From a virus: a stretch of 22,080 bases of DNA. A program made the translations under genes and the position numbers. The notes under the pieces are model-generated. The model was given only the letters and a program-made list of their open reading frames with translations. It did no database searches and had not been told where the DNA came from. This document shows, piece by piece, positions 13,575-19,562 of the stretch (position 1 is the stretch's first letter; each line of letters opens with the position of its first letter). The DNA is taken from positions 1-22,080 of IMG/VR virus record IMGVR_UViG_3300025326_001224. One strand, given 5' to 3'.

Positions 13575-13760
13575 ATGAGCCCAACACGTGACTATGACCG
13601 TTGGAAAACATCCGGGCCTGAGGAGTGCTCGTGCTGTGGGGCGGAAGGCCACACCAGAAGATTTTGCCCTGTATGGAAAGCTGGGCAAGCGGAAGCGGAT
13701 GAGATGAAAGCTGACGAATTGCGAGATGAACGGGCATTTTTTCACCAACAACAGGATTAA
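13575..13760 (+). CDS. small protein with retroviral-type CCHC zinc knuckle
   Basis: The protein has 61 residues. CSCCGAEGHTRRFC gives exactly CX2CX4HX4C with the conserved glycine after the second cysteine and glycine before the histidine. That is the full consensus of zinc knuckles, which bind single-stranded RNA or DNA in retroviral nucleocapsids and many eukaryotic proteins. A charged helix (AEADEMKADELRDERAFF) follows. ATG 13575 is chosen because AAGGGGG lies upstream, and the longer frame to 13425 would overlap two genes. A nucleic-acid-binding role is probable, the target unknown. Confidence 0.6.
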   Translation: MSPTRDYDRWKTSGPEECSCCGAEGHTRRFCPVWKAGQAEADEMKADELRDERAFFHQQQD

Positions 13761-13774
13761 TATAGGAGGTTTAT

Positions 13775-13933
13775 ATGCAATATCTATGGATCGGGATTGT
13801 GATGTTGGGCAGCCTGAGTATGCCCTCGCTGGCCCTGGCGGAATGTACCACGTGGACTGTGATGGATCGCGGCAAGATCGTATTTTGCCAGCAATGCTGT
13901 CAGAATGGACATTGTAATGTCATTTGCAACTAA
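13775..13933 (+). CDS. secreted Cys-rich small protein
   Basis: The frame opens at ATG 13775 with AGGAGG 5 nt upstream and encodes 52 residues. Residues 1-22 are a likely signal peptide (hydrophobic, ending SLALA with an A-x-A type cleavage site). The mature part of 30 residues has six cysteines (ECTTW, FCQQCCQNGHC, VIC), which suggests three disulphides in the periplasm or outside the cell. The residue before the first cysteine is E, so it is not a lipobox. Small secreted phage proteins of this shape are known to me from environmental phages, but with no established function. Confidence 0.55.
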   Translation: MQYLWIGIVMLGSLSMPSLALAECTTWTVMDRGKIVFCQQCCQNGHCNVICN

Positions 13934-13948
13934 CCGAAGGGGGCAAGC

Positions 13949-14140
13949 ATGAAAAGCGCCAAAGACACCTACATCGAGCTGATGGCTCAAGGTTGGGACC
14001 CTCGTGATATTGATGATGCCCTGTTGTGTGAGATGATGGACGCAGAACGGGAGGGGCTGGAACAGCAGCATGAACGGGAACGTGAGCAATTGGAAGAAGG
14101 TCAGCATGGTGAGGTCTATGTAACGGAAGGGGGTGAGTAA
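13949..14140 (+). CDS. small acidic helical protein, unknown function
   Basis: The protein has 63 residues, starts MKSAKDTYIELMAQGWDPRDIDDAL, and is strongly charged and coiled-coil-like in its second half (REGLEQQHEREREQLEEG). GGGGG precedes the ATG. Acidic helical proteins of this size often bind host factors. No family was recognised. Confidence 0.55.
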   Translation: MKSAKDTYIELMAQGWDPRDIDDALLCEMMDAEREGLEQQHEREREQLEEGQHGEVYVTEGGE

Positions 14141-14141
14141 G

Positions 14142-14312
14142 ATGTGCCCACGATGCCGGGGTTTGATGATACATGAATGGCTGAATGATAACCTTCAGGA
14201 AGGCCCCATTCTCGAAGCCCAACGGTGTTTGATGTGTGGGCATGTGGAAGATGTCTTGATGCGGGAACGGCAATTGTTGCGAATCTATGAACAAGGATTG
14301 AGTAAGCCATGA
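14142..14312 (+). CDS. Cys4 zinc-ribbon-like small protein
   Basis: ATG 14142 to TGA 14310-14312 encodes 56 residues with CPRC at residues 2-5 and CLMC at 29-32, followed by a histidine. This is the plan of a small zinc ribbon, as found in transcription-related and ribosome-associated proteins. A helix (DVLMRERQLLRIYEQG) follows. It starts one base beyond the preceding stop and overlaps the next gene by ATGA. Confidence 0.55.
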   Translation: MCPRCRGLMIHEWLNDNLQEGPILEAQRCLMCGHVEDVLMRERQLLRIYEQGLSKP

Positions 14313-14530
14313 CCAAGTACTTGAAACAAGCCCTCTATGATCTGTTCCAGGAGTGTGCCCGGCAGGGGCCTGATAATACGGGGTACTTACATTACATTGA
14401 CCAGTATACGGTCAGTGTGGCCCAGCATGAATTTGAAAAGGAATGCCGGAAACACGGGGACCTCAAGTGGGTCATTCAACGGCAACCTGCTCCTGTCTTA
14501 TGCCCCCCTAAACCCCCGGAGGTGCTATGA
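14309..14530 (+). CDS. small protein, unknown function
   Basis: The protein has 73 residues: a helical N-terminus (TKYLKQALYDLFQECARQG), a middle segment HYIDQYTVSVAQHEFEKECRKHG, and a proline-rich tail (APVLCPPKPPEVL). It overlaps both neighbours by ATGA, showing tight coupling. No family was recognised. Confidence 0.55.
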   Translation: MTKYLKQALYDLFQECARQGPDNTGYLHYIDQYTVSVAQHEFEKECRKHGDLKWVIQRQPAPVLCPPKPPEVL

Positions 14531-14784
14531 CCAAACAGGATGCCGCACAGATATTATACGGGGCTGTTCCTGCCTTTCCCCAGCATCAGGACCTGATACA
14601 GATGATGGAGGCGATACAAGGAAAATGGGATACGCCAGGATCAACCAATACGTGGCAAAATGACACCTACCATGGTATTTGGTGGGCCTTGTGTGCCATT
14701 GTTCACGGGAATCCACAATCGGTGGAGTGTGCGATGGTCTATCTGACATTGGTGCAGAAGGCGCGGTTAGAAAGGAGAATGTGA
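14527..14784 (+). CDS. small helical protein, unknown function
   Basis: The protein has 85 residues, mainly helical, with the segment NDTYHGIWWALCAIVHGNPQ near its middle. It overlaps the preceding stop by ATGA and is followed by the next gene after one base. Its last residues are basic (KARLERRM). No family was recognised. Confidence 0.55.
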   Translation: MTKQDAAQILYGAVPAFPQHQDLIQMMEAIQGKWDTPGSTNTWQNDTYHGIWWALCAIVHGNPQSVECAMVYLTLVQKARLERRM

Positions 14785-14785
14785 A

Positions 14786-14980
14786 ATGAACAGGATCAAT
14801 TGGAGAAGCCGTAAACAGGAAAAACCCCAGGACGAGCAAGAATGTTTAACGATCTGTAAGCACGGGATGATTCAGGGTAGCTATAGCGCTGCCGATGGAA
14901 CATTCAGCAGGTACTACTGGCGAGACATTGAATGGTACGCAGATAAATGGGTGCCTATCGAAGAGGTACAACCACAATGA
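14786..14980 (+). CDS. small protein, unknown function
   Basis: The protein has 64 residues with a basic N-terminus (MNRINWRSRKQEKPQDEQE) and a strand-rich, aromatic C-terminal half (FSRYYWRDIEWYADKWVPIE). It ends overlapping the start of the sigma-factor gene (ATGA). GGAG lies about 8 nt upstream. No family was recognised. Confidence 0.5.
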   Translation: MNRINWRSRKQEKPQDEQECLTICKHGMIQGSYSAADGTFSRYYWRDIEWYADKWVPIEEVQPQ

Positions 14981-15534
14981 CCCCTCTGCATGAGTGGCTT
15001 GAGCAACAATATCCCAAGCTACGACGGTATGCGATACGAACGGCGTATAACAATGTCGAACTGGGGGAAGAGTGGGCTCAGGAATTGGTCTGCAAAATTC
15101 TCGCAGGGGATATCAAGCTAGAGATCCGTGTGGGGGCCTTGAAAATGTGCCAATTGCGATTGGTGGATATTGCCCGTGCCCATACCCTGCGAGCGTTACC
15201 CCTGATGGACACGATGGATCATGTCATCGAGGGGGCCTGGGCACCCCCCTCCTTGGACTTTATCCAGGTGGATCAATGGATTGCCCAGTTGACGGTGGTG
15301 CAACAGGAAGTCATACGAGGGGTCTTGAATGGTGAGTCCATCCTTTCAATCGCTGCCCAGCGAAAGTGTACCCCCGCTGCGGTCAAACAGGTGTATGCGT
15401 GGGCGTTGAAACGTCTCCGCACGTTGGCGCAAGCTCACGCTTCAAACGGCTTGTCAGGTGATCGGGGAGATGGGGATGAGCTTTTGTCAAAATCACCTGG
15501 AAATCATGGTAGGACGCCCACGCCTGAGTCATAA
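14977..15534 (+). CDS. phage sigma-70-family (ECF-like) transcription factor
   Basis: The protein has 185 residues. Residues about 10-70 look like sigma region 2 (YPKLRRYAIRTAYNNVELGEE, then AQELVCKILAG). After a linker, residues about 98-152 look like region 4 with its helix-turn-helix (VDQWIAQLTVVQQEVIRGVL, SIAAQRKCTPAAVKQVYAWA). It would redirect host RNA polymerase, possibly to late genes such as the leftward packaging/head operon. ATG 14977 overlaps the previous stop by ATGA. The last 50 or so codons overlap the helicase gene on the other strand, and residues after about 155 look unstructured. The family call is fairly sure, the target promoters unknown. Confidence 0.7.
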   Translation: MTPLHEWLEQQYPKLRRYAIRTAYNNVELGEEWAQELVCKILAGDIKLEIRVGALKMCQLRLVDIARAHTLRALPLMDTMDHVIEGAWAPPSLDFIQVDQWIAQLTVVQQEVIRGVLNGESILSIAAQRKCTPAAVKQVYAWALKRLRTLAQAHASNGLSGDRGDGDELLSKSPGNHGRTPTPES

Positions 15535-16309
15535 ACAGGGCACGGCATTCCTCTTCCAGCTTCGTGAGTCGGGTGGATTCAGGGAAGATCCATAGTTTGG
15601 TAAGGGGGTCGCGTTCCGCCGTATAGTGGGTACTTTCGTCGAAACGGCAATCAGTTGAGAGGGCATTGTTGTAGAGAAGATAGGTGGCATCCACTTCGCC
15701 AGTGGTGAAGGAGGAGCCACGAGCCGCATCACTCGGTATGGGACGATGGGTGGCTTTCATGCCAGGAGGAGGACTGAGTTTATGGGTATGATGGACGAAC
15801 AAGACCGCACACTCCTTGAAGATATGGTTGAGAATGTCGAACACCTTCTTCATCGAGCCCGAATCATTCTCATCTCCACTATGGATCTTCCGCAGGGTAT
15901 CAATGATGACCAGCTTGGGGTGGATATCCGCCACGGCCTCCATCAAATAGGCCACATCCGCAGGTTCTTTGAGTATATCGAGATTCGGCTTGGTATCATC
16001 GGGAGCCAGGACATGAAAATTTCCAGCCAAGGAGACCCCCGCTGACTTGAGGTCCTTCATCCGATCAAGCCAGAGCGAGTGGGGCGTGTCATACTGAAGG
16101 TAGAGGACACGCCCACTGGTTGACGGTCGCCCCAAAAACCGTGTGCCTTGCGCAATGGCCAAGCCAATCTGCAAGGCGAGGTAGGATTTTCCTTTTTTGG
16201 GGGGGCCAACCAGCAACACTCGACCTGGACAGGGAATGAATTTGTCGATCAGGTAACAGGAGCCCGTGTCAGGGAGATCCGCGAATTGCTCAAGCGTTAA
16301 GGATTGCAT
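15383..16309 (-). CDS. RecA-fold replicative helicase/ATPase (RepA-like, AAA_25)
   Basis: The protein has 308 residues. Walker A GPPKKGKS is at 35-42, Walker B LVIID at 133-137, then the signature HSGDENDSGSM at 143-153, VLFVHHTHK at 169-177 and ARGSS at 196-200. These match the hexameric RepA/RSF1010-type helicases and related AAA_25 ATPases. It probably unwinds DNA for the neighbouring polymerase. It is the only replication gene on the minus strand, facing the sigma gene tail to tail and overlapping it by 152 nt. The C-terminal 70 residues look like a small winged-helix-like segment. The RBS is weak (GGAA about 13 nt upstream). Confidence 0.8.
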   Translation of the reverse strand: MQSLTLEQFADLPDTGSCYLIDKFIPCPGRVLLVGPPKKGKSYLALQIGLAIAQGTRFLGRPSTSGRVLYLQYDTPHSLWLDRMKDLKSAGVSLAGNFHVLAPDDTKPNLDILKEPADVAYLMEAVADIHPKLVIIDTLRKIHSGDENDSGSMKKVFDILNHIFKECAVLFVHHTHKLSPPPGMKATHRPIPSDAARGSSFTTGEVDATYLLYNNALSTDCRFDESTHYTAERDPLTKLWIFPESTRLTKLEEECRALFMTQAWASYHDFQVILTKAHPHLPDHLTSRLKRELAPTCGDVSTPTHTPV

Positions 16310-16345
16310 GATGGGTTATCGGTTCCAACGGTAGCTACCCACAGA

Positions 16346-16354
16346 TGCGATAAT
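16346..16354 (+). promoter_or_regulatory. extended -10 element before the nuclease gene
   Basis: TG-C-GATAAT forms an extended -10 with a five-of-six match to TATAAT. There is no good -35 at the right distance. It lies in the short gap between the leftward helicase and rightward nuclease genes, where a rightward promoter is needed. Confidence 0.4.
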
Positions 16355-16386
16355 CTAGTATCACCATTTTGTCGAGAAGGGGGTCT

Positions 16387-17295
16387 ATGCCGATCTATAG
16401 CCCAAGTTCGCGGGTTGATTATTCCTTTTGTCCTCGGTATTGGTACTTACGGAAGCAAGGGTTGATGTTGCAGCGGGTCTCCTACCCCGAATTGTGTGGG
16501 ATGGGGGGGACCGCGGTATCAGAGGCCATGAATGTGTGGAATCAGCATCGTATGGTAGGGTATGCCTCCGCTACAATGACGATAAGCTGTGCTGAATTGG
16601 TCAAGCACGGGCAAGAATATGTGAAGAATGCCCTGTATGAGGCAGCCCAGCAAGGCCGTCGAGCCACCGGGTTACAGGATGTAGAGTTCCAAGGGCGACT
16701 CCCTCAACTAGTGGAAACAGCCATCACCACCCTTTATGAGACAAACCCATTGGCTACTCACATGATCAGGGGATCTGAGTTGGAGTTCCCTGAGTGGGGG
16801 AATGCTCGGTTGGATGTGTTGTCTACCACGCCTGAAGGTGAGCTTGCGGTAGATGACTATAAGTGCAAGTTTTCCACGTTCGACGAAGCCTGGATCGATA
16901 AGGAATTTGAGAAGCATTTTGCCAGTGAGCAACGCTTGCATTATGCCGCGATGACAGGAGCGCGATTGTTTGGGATCATATTGGTGATGATTCAGCCTCA
17001 CGCCAAGCGCAAACCGTCTACCCCTCGTATCATACGGCGGGTCTCGCGGGTGACTGATGCTGAATTAGCTCAATGGAGGCGGGATGTGGTGCTGGATCAT
17101 CTGGAGATGGAGACTGTACTCCAACAACCCTCGCCCTTGATGGTACGCACCAAGGCAGCCCCTCATGCCAACCAATATGGGGATTGCCAGTATAAGGAAG
17201 CCTGTTTGGAAGCGAACCTAGACCCACAACTGATGGCGTTACGGTATGTCACCGTGACACGAAGGGAATCTATGACAATAGAAGGAGGTATATGA
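16387..17295 (+). CDS. PD-(D/E)XK nuclease, RecB/Cas4-like
   Basis: The protein has 302 residues. Near the N-terminus YSFCPRYWYLRK carries C15. The catalytic core follows: ELEF (131-134), ARLDVL (D143), VDDYKCK (D157, K159) and the helix SEQRLHYAAM with the Q-x3-Y pattern (Q182, Y186) typical of RecB and Cas4. Near the C-terminus C267 and C273 (GDCQYKEAC) with C15 could bind an iron-sulphur cluster. It is probably a DNA exonuclease that feeds the recombination ATPase next to it. ATG 16387 has AAGGGGG about 3 nt upstream and starts the conserved part; the longer frame begins with a TTG. Call is firm at family level. Confidence 0.82.
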   Translation: MPIYSPSSRVDYSFCPRYWYLRKQGLMLQRVSYPELCGMGGTAVSEAMNVWNQHRMVGYASATMTISCAELVKHGQEYVKNALYEAAQQGRRATGLQDVEFQGRLPQLVETAITTLYETNPLATHMIRGSELEFPEWGNARLDVLSTTPEGELAVDDYKCKFSTFDEAWIDKEFEKHFASEQRLHYAAMTGARLFGIILVMIQPHAKRKPSTPRIIRRVSRVTDAELAQWRRDVVLDHLEMETVLQQPSPLMVRTKAAPHANQYGDCQYKEACLEANLDPQLMALRYVTVTRRESMTIEGGI

Positions 17296-17516
17296 TGGAT
17301 AGCGACGATCAATTTTGGGCACGTATTTGGTTAATCACCGCAGGAAGCATTTTGGGATTGGTGCTGATGGGGGTCACCAACAATATCGTAGAAGACCAGT
17401 TAAAAACTCGCATGGTGCTAGAGGGGGCAAGCCCGTTGGAAGCGAATTGCGCATTAGCGTCTACAGGAACCCAGTCTACGATTTGTGTCATATTGGCAAC
17501 CAAGGGGGGTGAATAA
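17292..17516 (+). CDS. small membrane protein
   Basis: The protein has 74 residues and one strong transmembrane segment at about 8-29 (FWARIWLITAGSILGLVLMG). The rest carries a short amphipathic part and a second mildly hydrophobic stretch with two cysteines. ATGATG overlaps the nuclease stop, with GGAGG just upstream. Its place inside the replication run might be for anchoring or lysis timing, but nothing shows this. Role unknown. Confidence 0.55.
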   Translation: MMDSDDQFWARIWLITAGSILGLVLMGVTNNIVEDQLKTRMVLEGASPLEANCALASTGTQSTICVILATKGGE

Positions 17517-18287
17517 GTGCCCATTCATGAATTGACGAAAGATACTGCCAAGGTTGGCTCCACCCGCTTACAGATCATGGGGCCCCCAGCCAGCTACAAA
17601 ACCACGATTGCGGCCACCTTCGAGCGGCCCTTGGTGCTGATGGGGATGCCCGGTGAGAAGCATACCGACATCATCACCCCTACCGAAGGGTTGAAGGTCC
17701 TGTTGTTCGATGCCCCTGATTATAGCAATCTCAATTACAACTGGGTCAGCTTATGGAATGAGATCCGCACGGAAACCAAGGGCGTGCTGGAGGGCAAGTA
17801 CGGGGCATTGAATACGGTGGTATTCGATGGTGCCCATAAGGCGTTCTATGTGGCCTACCTAGCCGCCAAGCAGAAGTTCGGCAGTGATAACGGGAAAGAC
17901 TGGGATGGGCGAAAGGGCTGGCCATGGATCAATGATGAGTTCTTGGCCTGGTTCTCGCAGGCGTTCTACTCCAAGGTGCCATGGATTGTCTGGTTGGTGT
18001 GGAGCGCCAAGGAGCAAGACGATCAGGCGGCGGCGGCGAACAGTGAGGCGGCCAAAAAGCAAACCATCTGGCCTGATTACATGGGCAAGTTCCAGCGCAC
18101 CTGTATGGGAGAAACCAATATTATTTACCAGTACCTGGAAGGAGGCAAGGCGTATTGGCAACTACGCCAGGATGACAAGGTGAAGGGGGTGGGGTTGCGT
18201 GTCAGTCCAGAGCGGGCCGTCACCCTGCCAGTACGCATTGAAGCCAATTGGCCTAAATTGAAGGCCATTCTACAACCAGGAGGATAA
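17517..18287 (+). CDS. Sak4-like RecA-fold recombination ATPase
   Basis: The protein has 256 residues. The start is GTG directly after the preceding stop with a run of G upstream; the ATG at 17526 is in another frame. Walker A GPPASYKTT (22-30) and Walker B TVVFD (100-104) are followed by long helices (AHKAFYVAYLAAKQKFG) and WIVWLVWSAKEQDD. These features match the phage Sak4 (AAA_24) family of RecA/Rad51-like single-strand annealing and recombination ATPases. It lies between a RecB-like nuclease and an ssDNA-binding protein, the common recombination module of phages. Confidence 0.8.
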   Translation: MPIHELTKDTAKVGSTRLQIMGPPASYKTTIAATFERPLVLMGMPGEKHTDIITPTEGLKVLLFDAPDYSNLNYNWVSLWNEIRTETKGVLEGKYGALNTVVFDGAHKAFYVAYLAAKQKFGSDNGKDWDGRKGWPWINDEFLAWFSQAFYSKVPWIVWLVWSAKEQDDQAAAANSEAAKKQTIWPDYMGKFQRTCMGETNIIYQYLEGGKAYWQLRQDDKVKGVGLRVSPERAVTLPVRIEANWPKLKAILQPGG

Positions 18288-18288
18288 G

Positions 18289-18507
18289 ATGGGACGACCG
18301 GCATTTACACCAGCACAACGGAAAGCACACGGCCAGGCGATACGGGTGGCCCTTGCCCGCCGCAAGCAGAACAGCACAATTGAAGTCCATCAACCTGCTA
18401 GTCAATTGGCACGGCAGATTACGAAGATGAAATTTGATGTGGCAATTTTGGAATCAGCCTTGACCATTCTTACAGGAGGGGGGCATGCGTCAGGTACAGG
18501 TCAGTAA
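18289..18507 (+). CDS. small basic helical protein, unknown function
   Basis: The protein has 72 residues, begins MGRPAFTPAQRKAHGQAIR and is rich in K and R. The N-terminal segment resembles a short DNA-binding or AT-hook-like motif (GRP) and the middle is a predicted helix. AGGAGG lies 6 nt upstream. The next gene begins within its end. It may accompany the recombination genes. No family was recognised. Confidence 0.55.
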   Translation: MGRPAFTPAQRKAHGQAIRVALARRKQNSTIEVHQPASQLARQITKMKFDVAILESALTILTGGGHASGTGQ

Positions 18508-18649
18508 TCAGGTGTACGAGACGGTCCAGAAGGCCTTGTATGAGGCCAGCAAATTGGGTAGCGGGACTCGTATGGTAATGCTATTTGTCGATGATTACGA
18601 ACAATTGATGACGGCTTGGCATCAAGCCACAACCAGGGAGGACGCATAA
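18485..18649 (+). CDS. 54-residue protein, unknown function
   Basis: ATG 18485 with AGGAGGGG upstream; TAA at 18647-18649. The protein (starts MRQVQVSNQVYETVQ) has a helix with mixed charges and a strand VMLFVDDYE. It overlaps the preceding gene by 23 nt and ends one base before the next, so it fills a gap. No family was recognised. Confidence 0.5.
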   Translation: MRQVQVSNQVYETVQKALYEASKLGSGTRMVMLFVDDYEQLMTAWHQATTREDA

Positions 18650-18650
18650 C

Positions 18651-19286
18651 ATGAGCAACGTCGATATGATGGGTGAAGTGGATATTATCACCAGTGAACA
18701 GGTGGTGGAGCAGGACCAGGCTGAAAAAGAAGCCAACCTGATTCCAGCGGGCACCTGGGAAGGCCAGGTCATTTCGTGGACGAAGGTACCTGAAGAAGAG
18801 AAGGGTGAGAAGAACGGCTTTAAGGGGGTCCCTCAGTACCGGGTGGGGTTCAAGTTCTATGACTGCCCCGAGTCAGGGAAGACGAAGACGGGGTTTTTCA
18901 ACATGACCCCCCATAAGCTGTTGGGGGACAAAGGCAACCCCAAGCTGGCCTATACCACGTTGGTCCAGTTGATCAAGCAGTTGCGGATGGAAGGCCAGCC
19001 GGTCACTGAAGCGTTGGAGCAAGCCAAGGTCACACGGTTGAAGTATAAGGTGGCCACGTTTGAAACCAACGAAGGCAACACGATCAACTTCCTGAAGGCG
19101 GTCACGATGGCCTCGTTGATGGCGCTGATGCTGGTTGGTTGTGGGATCTCCTTTGAGCGTGAAACCCACGGGGTCAGCAAGGGGGCAGATGGCCAATTAT
19201 ATACCCACGTGGAACATGAGATTGGGTTGCATAGTTATCCGGTGTGTAATGGGTCGTGTAATCCCCATGAGAAGTCAAGCAAGTAA
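18651..19286 (+). CDS. ssDNA-binding-type (DUF669-like) protein with lipoprotein-like tail
   Basis: The protein has 211 residues. Residues 31-149 (IPAGTWEGQV, PQYRVGFKFYDCPESGKTKT, then a helical VQLIKQLR and a final strand ATFETNEGNTINFL) look like the single-stranded DNA-binding protein that commonly follows Sak4-type genes. From residue 153 the frame continues as MASLMALMLVGC, a hydrophobic stretch ending in a perfect lipobox (LVGC), then 47 polar residues with two more cysteines. Such a tail is unusual on a cytoplasmic protein. It may be a genuine fusion, or a nested lipoprotein gene that shares the frame, or a loss of the stop codon. An RBS (AGGGAGG) precedes the ATG by about 9 nt. Confidence 0.65.
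   Translation: MSNVDMMGEVDIITSEQVVEQDQAEKEANLIPAGTWEGQVISWTKVPEEEKGEKNGFKGVPQYRVGFKFYDCPESGKTKTGFFNMTPHKLLGDKGNPKLAYTTLVQLIKQLRMEGQPVTEALEQAKVTRLKYKVATFETNEGNTINFLKAVTMASLMALMLVGCGISFERETHGVSKGADGQLYTHVEHEIGLHSYPVCNGSCNPHEKSSK
19107..19286 (+). CDS. possible nested lipoprotein in the same frame
   Basis: ATG 19107 has AAGG with 8 nt spacing. From here 59 residues begin MASLMALMLVGCGISFERET: a short hydrophobic stretch ending in the lipobox LVGC, with the cysteine at position 12. The n-region lacks a lysine or arginine, which is a weakness. If real, the product would be anchored in the membrane with a mature peptide of 48 residues, and might act in lysis (Rz1-like) or as an exclusion lipoprotein. 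Confidence 0.35.
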   Translation: MASLMALMLVGCGISFERETHGVSKGADGQLYTHVEHEIGLHSYPVCNGSCNPHEKSSK

Positions 19287-19290
19287 GTAA

Positions 19291-19420
19291 GGGGCACGGG
19301 CGGCGTGGAAGGACACGCGCTGTCGTAGGGGTGCAGGTCAGCGAGAGACCGGGGGCGGCCCCTGACAGTCCACCGTCTCGCGTATGGGTCAAGCCGGAAT
19401 CAAGCCCGGCCCCGTGCCTC
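19291..19420 (+). ncRNA. compact structured RNA, class not recognised
   Basis: A 10-bp helix (19291-19300 with 19411-19420) closes a GC-rich 130-nt domain. Inside are hairpins GCGTG/CACGC (19303-19307 with 19314-19318), GGTC/GACC (19336-19339 with 19347-19350), GGGG/CCCC (19351-19354 with 19359-19362) and GCCGG/CCGGC (19393-19397 with 19406-19410), the last abutting the closing helix. GGTG (19330-19333) can pair with CACC (19371-19374). The loop GCGAGA (19341-19346) can pair with TCTCGC (19376-19381) as a pseudoknot. A G-U pair in the closing helix favours the plus strand. It may be a riboswitch, ribozyme or other cis-acting RNA. No known class could be assigned by eye. Confidence 0.45.
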
Positions 19421-19421
19421 C

Positions 19422-19553
19422 TATAGCCTGGGTCGGGTATGGTTCCCCCTGATCCATTGAAAGGGGCGTGTCGCACTCGTGCTCCGGGTGGCGGCTGAAC
19501 ACACGGCACCAGGGCAGGGGTCTAGAGGCTCCTTGCCCTGGTTACGTGCTATA
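19422..19553 (+). promoter_or_regulatory. second structured leader segment before the polymerase gene
   Basis: TATAGC (19422-19427) pairs with GCTATA (19548-19553), whose last base begins AAGGAGG. Within it lies a strong hairpin with a 9-bp perfect outer stem (19508-19516 with 19534-19542) extended by four inner pairs, one of them G-U. There is no gene in 19287-19562. The fold borders the Shine-Dalgarno site and may control access to it; a strong hairpin without a U-tract argues against a terminator. Confidence 0.4.
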
Positions 19554-19562
19554 AGGAGGATG

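Noticed and set aside
19330-19410. Cobalamin riboswitch
   Set aside because: The GGGGGCGGCCCC hairpin and a nearby GCCGGAAUC look slightly like parts of that class, but the conserved core order and the GCCAGGAGACC-type end are not present.
19479-19562. Upstream extension of the polymerase frame to GTG 19479
   Set aside because: The extension lies in the GC-rich structured segment, has no RBS and gives 28 residues unlike the family; AAGGAGG at 19553 marks the later start.
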